A stretch of 42,774 bases of DNA from JAFNAG01 sp964353465 (GTDB lineage: Bacteria; Acidobacteriota; UBA6911). The stretch covers positions 1-42,774 of the forward strand of contig CAYGWQ010000009.1 of NCBI GenBank assembly GCA_964353465.1. The letters run 5' to 3'. The position numbers and the translations under genes were made by a program. Positions 37,102-42,774 of this stretch are shown here, one piece after another; the first letter of the stretch is position 1; every line of letters starts with the position of its first letter. The notes below the pieces were generated by a model, which did not search any database, was not told where the DNA came from, and saw only the letters and a list, made by a program, of their open reading frames with translations.

Positions 37102-37278
37102 TCAGGGGGATATGTCCGTCAACCCATCTGGTGAGCGGTGCGGCCCGCTTACCGCATATGTTGAAACGGGCCCCGGTTTGATCCTCCAGGCGATTACCAG
37201 TCCCAAGATGATCCAGGTGGCCACGCTAGTCGCGGCAAGGAAAGGGAGTAACGCAGAGGATACAACTCCATCCATTCC
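37102..37278 (-). CDS. possible 58-residue single-span membrane protein
   Basis: An open frame starting 14 bp after vapC in the same direction, with AGGGA 5 nt before the ATG. One strong hydrophobic segment (LPFLAATSVATWIILGLVIAW) is followed by Arg/Lys (RIKPG), and a polar tail. No family is recognised. It could be a chance ORF; the hydrophobic segment with a positive-inside flank is the only support. Confidence 0.28.
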   Translation of the reverse strand, partial: GMDGVVSSALLPFLAATSVATWIILGLVIAWRIKPGPVSTYAVSGPHRSPDGLTDISP

Positions 37279-37291
37279 CTGATGTCGGGAA

Positions 37292-37741
37292 CTACAGGGG
37301 CGAAACGTAGCTTTTGACCTGAAGAATCCGAATGCCGGGGATGGGGGGAAGATCACGGTCGTTTGTCAGATAAACCGGACATCTCGCAATCAGTGCCGTG
37401 GCAAGATGGATGGCGTCCGGGGTCTTGATGTTGTGTGCCGCACGCAACTGAGCCGCAGCGCGGAGGACAGCACGGGTGATATCGTCCATGCGAAGGCCGC
37501 GGCCTCTCGTGAGTAAGGCGTGGTACTGCTCAGCAAGAGGAGCGTTTCCGACGCGGCAGGGCAGCACGAGAGTCTCCAAAAGGGTGAGGGCAGATGTCAC
37601 GCCTGTAACCGTGCCTTCCGTCATGGCGGCAAAAACCGGGCGTACGGCGGGTAAGTACCGTGGGTGCTCTTCGATAAAATAGATGAACGGCGGCGTATCC
37701 AGGCCGACCGGCCCGGATCCCAAATCGTCGATTAGTCCCAT
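37292..37741 (-). CDS. vapC: VapC-type PIN-domain toxin
   Basis: A 149-residue PIN nuclease. The acidic active-site residues are in place: Asp in VGLDTPPFIYFIE, Glu in LTLLETLVLP, Asp in IKTPDAIHLATAL and Asp in YLTNDRDLP. VapC toxins cleave RNA and are neutralised by VapB. It overlaps the end of vapB by 10 nt, the usual arrangement of such pairs. Confidence 0.88.
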   Translation of the reverse strand: MGLIDDLGSGPVGLDTPPFIYFIEEHPRYLPAVRPVFAAMTEGTVTGVTSALTLLETLVLPCRVGNAPLAEQYHALLTRGRGLRMDDITRAVLRAAAQLRAAHNIKTPDAIHLATALIARCPVYLTNDRDLPPIPGIRILQVKSYVSPL

Positions 37742-37962
37742 GCCCGACGCTCTGCCTCGATGTATTGATCCGAATGGATATCCCGCCAGATTTCCTTCCC
37801 GAGGCCCTGCAGATCCATGATGGAGAGGCGAGGCGTTTCTGTGAGCGCCTGGTCGAGAATCTGAATCACCTCTTGCGCAACGGAGCGCCGTTCCCGTTTC
37901 GCGCGAGCCTGGAGCTTTCGGTACAACTTGTCAGGCACCGATTTGACATTAAGCACGGCCAC
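37732..37962 (-). CDS. vapB: VapB/FitA-type ribbon-helix-helix antitoxin
   Basis: A 76-residue protein beginning with GTG 37962, placed 10 nt after AAGGAGG; the longer open frame upstream is not coding. The N-terminal AVLNVKSVPDKLYRKLQARA followed by KRERRSVAQEVIQIL is a ribbon-helix-helix DNA-binding fold of the FitA type. The C-terminus (LQGLGKEIWRDIHSDQYIEA) should wrap the toxin. It probably represses its own promoter. Confidence 0.85.
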   Translation of the reverse strand: MAVLNVKSVPDKLYRKLQARAKRERRSVAQEVIQILDQALTETPRLSIMDLQGLGKEIWRDIHSDQYIEAERRAWD

Positions 37963-37971
37963 GATGAGATT

Positions 37972-37997
37972 CCTCCTTATGGGAGGCATTATGGAGG
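37972..37997. promoter_or_regulatory. candidate VapBC operator
   Basis: On the + strand TTATGGGAGG (37977-37986) and TTATGGAGG (37989-37997) form a direct repeat at 12-bp spacing, flanked by an inverted CCTCC (37972-37976). They overlap the promoter -10 box and the vapB ribosome site, where an autorepressor would be expected to bind. Confidence 0.45.
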
Positions 37998-38016
37998 ATC
38001 TACGGTCCCGTGTCAA
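37988..38016 (-). promoter_or_regulatory. vapBC promoter
   Basis: On the - strand TTGACA (38011-38016), a spacer of exactly 17 bp and CATAAT (37988-37993), 26 bp upstream of the vapB GTG. The match is near consensus. Confidence 0.7.
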
Positions 38017-38103
38017 CTCCCGGCAGCGGTTATCCCGACAGCAGAACGCCACCTGAATTTTGAATATTGCAGATGCTAAACCGCTGGCACATAATCGTCA
38101 GGC

Positions 38104-38883
38104 ATGCCAGAGGATATCTACCAGGAAATCGTTCAACTCCGCCGCCAGGGCCGGCGGGCCGCCCTGGCGACCATCGTATCGCGCAAAGGATCCACACCGC
38201 GAAAAGATGCAGCCAAGATGCTGGTCTACGAGGACGGCCGTCATGCCGGGACTATCGGGGGCGGCTGTGCTGAAGCCGAAGTCTGTCGCGAAGCTCTGGC
38301 GAGCATGCGGAGCGGGAAGCCCCTGCTGCTAAAGTTCGATCTTACCGGCGATGACGCCGAGGATGGCGGCCTGATTTGCGGCGGAACCATGGAGGTGTAT
38401 GTGGAACCTATCCTTCCCGACCCGACCCTCATCATCTTCGGAGCGGGACACGTCGGCCGCTCCGTTGCCGAGATTGTTCAGACCCTGGGATTCCGCATCG
38501 TGATCGTTGACGACCGCATCAAGTATGCGAATCGCGAGCGCTTCCCCCGCGCCGACGACCTGATCGTCAACACCTGGGATCATGTGTTTACGCAGTTGAC
38601 GGTTACAGATTCATCCTACCTTCTCATTGTGACCCGCGGCCACGATTACGACCTGACCTGCTTGCGCTTTGCGCTCAAGACGCCGGCGAAATACATCGGA
38701 TTGATGGGCAGCCGTCGAAAAATCAACCTGTTCTATGAGACACTGGAAAAGGAAGGATTCGATCCGGCACTCTTCCGTCGCGTCCATGCGCCGGTCGGGA
38801 TCGAGATCGGGTCGGAGACTCCGGAAGAGATCGCCGTAAGCATCGCCGCCCAGCTGATCCAGGTCCGGAAGACGGGCTCCTAG
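38104..38883 (+). CDS. XdhC/CoxI family protein
   Basis: A 259-residue protein with both XdhC parts. The N-terminal part has ATIVSRKGSTPRKDAAKMLV, GTIGGGCAEAEV and LICGGTMEVYVEP. The C-terminal Rossmann domain has LIIFGAGHVGRSVA, VTRGHDYDL, YIGLMGSRRKI and IGSETPEEIAVSIAAQLI. XdhC proteins insert sulfurated molybdenum cofactor into xanthine dehydrogenase or CO dehydrogenase-type enzymes. No molybdoenzyme gene is in the window, so its client is elsewhere. The ribosome site is weak. It is transcribed divergently from vapBC. Confidence 0.88.
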   Translation: MPEDIYQEIVQLRRQGRRAALATIVSRKGSTPRKDAAKMLVYEDGRHAGTIGGGCAEAEVCREALASMRSGKPLLLKFDLTGDDAEDGGLICGGTMEVYVEPILPDPTLIIFGAGHVGRSVAEIVQTLGFRIVIVDDRIKYANRERFPRADDLIVNTWDHVFTQLTVTDSSYLLIVTRGHDYDLTCLRFALKTPAKYIGLMGSRRKINLFYETLEKEGFDPALFRRVHAPVGIEIGSETPEEIAVSIAAQLIQVRKTGS

Positions 38884-38952
38884 CCCGCACGGCTCATGGC
38901 TACCCGGCAACGGGCTCCCGGGTGTTCCCTGGAAACGGCAACAGCTCTTATA

Positions 38953-39444
38953 TCAGGACAGAAGCTGGTTCATGCGGTAGATCATGCCTTCGCGTGTGTA
39001 GGCTGCCAGCTCAACGATCCCCGTATCCATGCGAATGGCGTCTTCCGGGCAAGCCTCTACGCAAAAGCCGCAGACTATACAAACGCCGATGTCGATATCG
39101 AAAACCTTCGGCATCTTCTCGATGTTGGGGTCGGGATGTTCTGTGGCTACGATGTGGATGCAGCGTGCCGGGCAGACGGTTTCGCACATCATGCAGGCCA
39201 CGCAGCGTGGGGTGCCATCCTGGCGTTTGGTCAGACGGTGGCGGGTGCGAAGCCTTGTGGCGAATGGCCTGCGCTCCTCGGGGTATTCATATGTGACTGT
39301 GCCACCCTTGCCCACCTTGAAGCCAAAGCCGCGCGCGATATGCCGAGGCATGTTGGCAAAGAAATGTCGCGCCGTGAGAGCCACGCCCTGAATGACTTCG
39401 CCGATATACAGGCGTTGGATAAATCCGAGGGATTGCTGAGCCAT
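38953..39444 (-). CDS. nuoI: stand-alone NuoI-type 4Fe-4S ferredoxin
   Basis: A 163-residue protein with two 4Fe-4S sites, CVACMMCETVCPARC and CIVCGFCVEACPEDA, and the classic NuoI ending (AIRMDTGIVELAAYTREG). Its sequence type is that of canonical 14-subunit complex I, unlike the NuoI in the nuo operon at 27 kb. It is isolated from other nuo genes, between xdhC (convergent) and the Fur-rubrerythrin gene. It could serve a second complex I encoded elsewhere or act as a free ferredoxin. There is no clear Shine-Dalgarno before ATG 39444. Confidence 0.88.
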   Translation of the reverse strand: MAQQSLGFIQRLYIGEVIQGVALTARHFFANMPRHIARGFGFKVGKGGTVTYEYPEERRPFATRLRTRHRLTKRQDGTPRCVACMMCETVCPARCIHIVATEHPDPNIEKMPKVFDIDIGVCIVCGFCVEACPEDAIRMDTGIVELAAYTREGMIYRMNQLLS

Positions 39445-39525
39445 AAAGACTGCAATAATAGCCGGACCGGAAGGCGATGTCCAGCATGTCGGACATCCAG
39501 GGCTGAGCCCACCGCGTCCGCACGG

Positions 39526-40488
39526 TTATGCCGAGGTAGACGCGATCGCTTCCGCCCGGCGGTTGATGGAAGCAAAGTGCTTCAACTGTTGCTCGGCGCA
39601 CCTCTCCAGGATCCTCTTGCCTTCCGTTTCGCCGAACCTTTCCGCATATTCTTTGAAGAAACCTGCGGCGCGCTTCTCCAGCTGCATCGCAAGCTCGAGT
39701 GCGCGTCGTGCATCCAGCCGCAATTCACTGTCGCCCAGATTGGATGGCAGGCTTGGAATAAGCTGCTGCAATTCGTAATTGTCGAAATGCAGAAACACCG
39801 GAGCATCCGCGAGCCCCTTTTCGTCTCGATTCATCATCTCAAGCTCCATCTCAAGTTGCAGGGCATGAGATTCCTCCTCCAGCGCAACACTTTCGAAAAC
39901 GTCGCGTCCGGAGGGATCCTGGTTGCAGGCAGCGGCCGCCCGGTAGAATTCACTTCCCTGCCTTTGCATGGCGAGCGCCATGCGCAGGGCGTCGCGCGCA
40001 AAGATTTTTCCCGTATCCGGTTGCGGGCTTGCAGGAGCAGCTCGATTCTCGCGGCAGTCCTCGCATATCCCATAGATCTGTATGCGCTGCTGGAACGGCT
40101 GGAATCGATATTTGGTGATCACCCCTTGCTGAACCCTTTCGAGCTCGGGAGACAGGAATTCGATAACTCTGAGGCATTGGGTGCAGATAATGTGATGGTG
40201 CAGAGGATGATGGAAGCAGTGTTCGAACCGCGTCAATCCGTCACCCAGGTTGATCTCCCTGGCGATCCCGCAGGCGGTCAGCGATTTGAGCGTGCGAAAA
40301 ACCGTGACAATTCCCACCCTCCGATCCTTTTTCTTGACAAAGGCATAGATATCCTCAACGCTCATATGCCCTTCGTTACCGAGAAAGGTGTCTAGTATGA
40401 GATCCTTCTGGCGGGTCTTTTTCAGCCCGTTCTGGCGGAGGTATTCATAGAATAGTTCTCTCTCTGCTTCGAGCCTTTTTCCAGGCAT
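39526..40488 (-). CDS. Fur-family regulator fused to a rubrerythrin-like domain
   Basis: A 320-residue fusion in one uninterrupted frame; ATG 40488 follows GGGGAGGA. Residues 1-147 are a complete Fur-type repressor: winged helix (GLKKTRQKDLILDTFL, VGIVTVFRTLKSL), the His-rich sensor loop HCFHHPLHHHIICTQC, and the second zinc pair YGICEDCRE. After a short linker, residues ~160-318 form a ferritin-like four-helix domain (ALRMALAMQRQGSEFYRAAA, ALEEESHALQLEMELE, ELAMQLEKRAAGFFKEYAE, CAEQQLKHFASI). The first ExxH pair is intact. At the second, position -3 from His304 is Gln301, not Glu, so the di-iron site may be incomplete or use another acid. It is probably a metal- or peroxide-responsive regulator. 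Confidence 0.85.
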   Translation of the reverse strand: MPGKRLEAERELFYEYLRQNGLKKTRQKDLILDTFLGNEGHMSVEDIYAFVKKKDRRVGIVTVFRTLKSLTACGIAREINLGDGLTRFEHCFHHPLHHHIICTQCLRVIEFLSPELERVQQGVITKYRFQPFQQRIQIYGICEDCRENRAAPASPQPDTGKIFARDALRMALAMQRQGSEFYRAAAACNQDPSGRDVFESVALEEESHALQLEMELEMMNRDEKGLADAPVFLHFDNYELQQLIPSLPSNLGDSELRLDARRALELAMQLEKRAAGFFKEYAERFGETEGKRILERCAEQQLKHFASINRRAEAIASTSA

Positions 40489-40534
40489 GGCGATTATCCT
40501 CCCCGTCGACGTTTCAAAAGATCCCTGGGATAGT

Positions 40535-40555
40535 GTGTATCATATCATTATGCAC
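40535..40555 (-). promoter_or_regulatory. palindrome over the likely promoter of the Fur-rubrerythrin gene
   Basis: A 21-bp imperfect dyad; 7 of 10 base pairs match (outer arms GTGTAT and ATGCAC). On the - strand it contains ATAATGATA, as in the Fur/PerR box family, and it overlaps an extended -10 (TGATATGAT, TATGAT at 40539-40544). It sits 47 bp upstream of the start codon. Autoregulation is inferred. Confidence 0.45.
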
Positions 40556-40566
40556 GGTAAAGAGAT

Positions 40567-41355
40567 TCAGGAAATATGACGGGCCAGAAACGTATAACTG
40601 ATCCGGTGCCGTTCACTCGCCAGCATCTTCAGGCCGTGAAGCCGGACCTGCTCCCGTAATCCGGTCTCACTGAAAAATCCGAATCGAATGAACCGCTCGA
40701 GCACGTAGGCGATCCCGCCGGAATGTTCCGGGCGGATCGTGGTCTGGACCGTCAGATGCCCGGTGCGATGAAGCACCCGTTCGATCTCCTTGAGCGCAAG
40801 TTCGGGGCGGTCAAAAAGGTGTAACGCGCCGCAGCAGTTGACAAAGGGAAAGGCGCCGGCAATAAAAGGGAGTCGATATGCCGTGCCGCGCATCAGCACG
40901 ACGTTTCGCAATCCGTCGCGCTCTGCCAATCGCCGCGCCTCGCGCAACATGGGCCATGAAAGATCGAGCCCGATCACGATGCCTTGGCTGTGGAGTGCCA
41001 GCGGACGGGTAAAAACGCCGGTGCCGCACGCCAGATCCAGGACGCGTTCCGTTGCCAGGCCCTGCCGGAGGTTGAGGATGGTCTGAACTTCCTTTTCGAA
41101 CGAACGCGAGCTGGCAATGAAATACCCCAGGCGGCGCCACAGTCCCTCATAAATCGAGACCACAAGCTGCGTTTGCATGATGCGCTGGAACGGTGTGATC
41201 ACTTCGGCCGATGCATCGCCCATGAGGTCCAGAATTCCCTCCCGGAACGGAAACTGCGTGTTGCAGGGGCGGCAAGAGACGCCGGCACTGGAAGCGTGCA
41301 GGCTCGTTCCGGCACAGCGCGGACATCGCATATAGGAGAGAATGTTCTCGATCAT
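40567..41355 (-). CDS. SAM-dependent methyltransferase with N-terminal zinc ribbon
   Basis: A 262-residue protein from ATG 41355; an in-frame ATG at 41406 would add 17 residues. The N-terminal ~45 residues are a Trm112-like zinc ribbon (YMRCPRCAG and CRPCNTQFPFREGILDLMG). A class I methyltransferase follows, with motif I VLDLACGTGVFTRPLA, the acidic post-motif in GLDLSWPMLREA, and motif IV FVNCCGALHLFD. The layout resembles UbiE/RlmA-like proteins. The acceptor is unknown: small molecule, lipid quinone or RNA are all possible. Confidence 0.8.
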   Translation of the reverse strand: MIENILSYMRCPRCAGTSLHASSAGVSCRPCNTQFPFREGILDLMGDASAEVITPFQRIMQTQLVVSIYEGLWRRLGYFIASSRSFEKEVQTILNLRQGLATERVLDLACGTGVFTRPLALHSQGIVIGLDLSWPMLREARRLAERDGLRNVVLMRGTAYRLPFIAGAFPFVNCCGALHLFDRPELALKEIERVLHRTGHLTVQTTIRPEHSGGIAYVLERFIRFGFFSETGLREQVRLHGLKMLASERHRISYTFLARHIS

Positions 41356-41461
41356 CAAGGATTCCAGCCCCAGAAGAGTCGCGCCGCATTTCGGTTTCGC
41401 CCCCATCCGGTGAGACGGAGGGTACTGTACTACAGAGCCGGCTTATTCCTTCAGCATGGAG

Positions 41462-42211
41462 TCAGGGCACTCTGGTGAGAATTTCCGGCCCGGCTTCGGT
41501 AATGACGATGGTGTGCTCGAAGTGTGCAGACGGCTTGCCGTCCTGTGTCACGACCGTCCAGCCGTCAGCCAGGGTCTGTATCCTGTCGGTACCCAGGTTC
41601 AACATCGGTTCGAGTGCAAGCACCAGGCCAGGCTGAAGCCTGATCCCGCGGCCATCGGTGACATAGTTGAGCACCATCGGCTCTTCATGCATGCGCTTGC
41701 CGATTCCGTGACCGCCGAGTTCCTTCACAATTCCATACCCGTGTGCTTCCGCATGTTGCTGGATTGCGCGGGAGATATCCACAAGGTGGTGTCCAACAAC
41801 CGCCTGTTCGATTCCCAGATATAGGCTCTCCTCGGTCACGCGCAGCAGCTCCTGCACCTCGGGTGCGGTCTTCCCTATGGGGACCGTAATGCTCGCATCG
41901 CCATGGTAGCCGTTGTAAAAAACGCCAAAATCCAGGCCCACAATATCCCCCTCTTCCAGCTCACGGTTCCCCGGAATCCCATGAACGACTTCCTGGTTGA
42001 CGGAAGCACAAAGGCTGGCGGGATATCCCCTGTACCCCTTGAAGGCCGGGTGCGCTTTTCTCTTGAGAGTCTCTTCTTCGGCGATGCGATCCAGCTCGCG
42101 GGTCTTGATCCCTGCCCGGCAATGATCGTGCAGGATCAGCAGGATTTCCGCCACGATCCGGCCGGCGTCTCTCATGATATCCACTTCCCGTTTGGATTTC
42201 AGTGTGACCAT
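41462..42211 (-). CDS. map: methionine aminopeptidase, type I
   Basis: A 249-residue M24A enzyme. Metal ligands are visible in LDFGVFYNGYHGDAS (two Asp), GGHGIG (His), LALEPML (Glu) and HFEHTIVI (Glu). The substrate-cleft His is in NQEVVHGIPG. It removes the initiator Met from new proteins. The ATG 42211 has GGGAG just upstream. A hairpin separates it from the upstream DUF2203 gene. Confidence 0.97.
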   Translation of the reverse strand: MVTLKSKREVDIMRDAGRIVAEILLILHDHCRAGIKTRELDRIAEEETLKRKAHPAFKGYRGYPASLCASVNQEVVHGIPGNRELEEGDIVGLDFGVFYNGYHGDASITVPIGKTAPEVQELLRVTEESLYLGIEQAVVGHHLVDISRAIQQHAEAHGYGIVKELGGHGIGKRMHEEPMVLNYVTDGRGIRLQPGLVLALEPMLNLGTDRIQTLADGWTVVTQDGKPSAHFEHTIVITEAGPEILTRVP

Positions 42212-42252
42212 CTCCTGCTCCCGGCAATCCCGAAAGAACGCTGCATCAGAAA

Positions 42253-42287
42253 GACCTCGAAGCTGAAATCCCGGCTTCGCGGAGGTC
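42253..42287 (-). terminator. Hairpin between the DUF2203 gene and map
   Basis: On the - strand GACCTC-CGC-GAAGC pairs with GCTTC-GAGGTC (11 paired bases, a 3-nt bulge and a 10-nt loop), followed by TTTCT. It lies 39 bp after the DUF2203 stop and 42 bp before map. A terminator or attenuator is plausible; the T tract is short. Confidence 0.45.
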
Positions 42288-42325
42288 CTTGCGGCTTCGT
42301 TTCTGCCTCCTCACTCAATTGTATA

Positions 42326-42727
42326 TCAATTCACCCACTTCAGATGTTCGCCGGATGCATCGATACTGTCCGTGAGTGGGCGCCTGTGGCTGAAGTTTTC
42401 CCAAGCTTTGTGTGTGAAAGCAATCCTGTCCTCACCGTAATTCCAGCAGTAGAGCAGCTCCGGGTCCATCGACTGGAAGTCAACCGTGAAGTAGCCTTTC
42501 GGATTGCCGCCCAGTTCCAGCACACGCTCGGACCATGCCTGCAAGACCTCCTCCACCTCCTTGAGAACGGCGTCCGAAATGGAAGACACCCCGGATTCCG
42601 AGTCCGGAGCCGCCCGGCGGCGGATCGTGTCCAGTTCCTGAATCACCTCTTCCGTGAGGTCCGAGACTCTGGGGACCAGCTTGTTAGCCTCATCGAAGCT
42701 GAAGATCTTTGCAGGACGGCTGGGCAT
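42326..42727 (-). CDS. DUF2203 family protein
   Basis: A 133-residue protein starting at ATG 42727, 9 nt after GAGG; an ATG at 42736 would sit directly on that site. Family marks are KIFSFDEANKLVPRV at the N-terminus, the helical middle, GGNPKGYFTVDF, LLYCWNYGEDRIAFTHK and the ending RRPL. Function unknown; small, soluble, acidic. Confidence 0.85.
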   Translation of the reverse strand: MPSRPAKIFSFDEANKLVPRVSDLTEEVIQELDTIRRRAAPDSESGVSSISDAVLKEVEEVLQAWSERVLELGGNPKGYFTVDFQSMDPELLYCWNYGEDRIAFTHKAWENFSHRRPLTDSIDASGEHLKWVN

Positions 42728-42774
42728 CAGCAGCATCCTCGGGACTATTTTAGTGTCTCGAACACCGAGATGTT

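Larger units (their letters stand above)
36815..37291. other. Long gap between lpd and vapC
   Basis: A 477 bp stretch. It holds the candidate lpd promoter (36883-36912) and a possible tiny membrane-protein ORF on the - strand (37102-37278). The remainder shows no recognisable coding or RNA feature. Confidence 0.4.

Noticed and set aside
38896..40395. A 499-codon open frame on the + strand
   Set aside because: It is antisense to the NuoI-like and Fur-rubrerythrin genes, has no family resemblance and no ribosome site.

Overview
The window looks like a chromosomal piece from a Gram-negative, moderately GC-rich, respiring bacterium. The exosortase/PEP-CTERM machinery, an NADH-dehydrogenase cluster without the NADH module, secreted FN3 proteins and a DUF2203 gene would fit Acidobacteriota or a neighbouring phylum. 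That placement is inference; no rRNA gene is present to settle it. I saw no mobile element, CRISPR array or rRNA. One tRNA-Leu(CAG) gene lies near 18.1 kb.

Left part, 1-10.4 kb: an exosortase locus. It holds the 3' part of the histidine kinase gene prsK, the sigma54 activator prsR, exosortase xrtA, epsI and the TPR lipoprotein prsT, all on the + strand. These are followed by a family-2 glycosyltransferase (- strand) and a PEP-CTERM-associated CAAX-protease-like membrane protein (+). No protein with a PEP-CTERM tail is encoded here, so the exosortase substrates lie elsewhere.

10.6-17.9 kb: the most unusual part. A small secreted protein with an FN3 domain and a type I dockerin overlaps (ATGA) a 1019-residue secreted protein that begins with a cohesin domain, followed by four FN3 repeats of exactly 288 bp and four repeated beta-type modules. 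A third gene encodes a paralogue in which the same N-terminal FN3, an FN3 array and the same C-terminal modules are on one chain, without dockerin or cohesin. This suggests that the first two proteins assemble non-covalently into what the third makes as one polypeptide.

18-25 kb: the tRNA-Leu gene with its own promoter, a TPR protein, a four-gene ABC-exporter operon (ATPase-permease-ATPase-permease), a small secreted protein of unknown function, and a putative zinc metallopeptidase.

25-31.5 kb (- strand): a complex I operon, nuoABCDHIJKN. It lacks nuoE, F and G, and nuoK is followed 3 bp later by nuoN with no nuoL or nuoM between. A second, different NuoI-type ferredoxin stands alone at 39 kb.

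31.8-42.7 kb: a zinc-binding MDR dehydrogenase; an lpd-lipB-E2 lipoate/2-oxoacid dehydrogenase cluster; a vapBC toxin-antitoxin pair; an xdhC gene; the orphan NuoI; a Fur-type regulator fused to a rubrerythrin-like domain, with a palindrome over its likely promoter; a methyltransferase; map (methionine aminopeptidase); and a DUF2203 gene.
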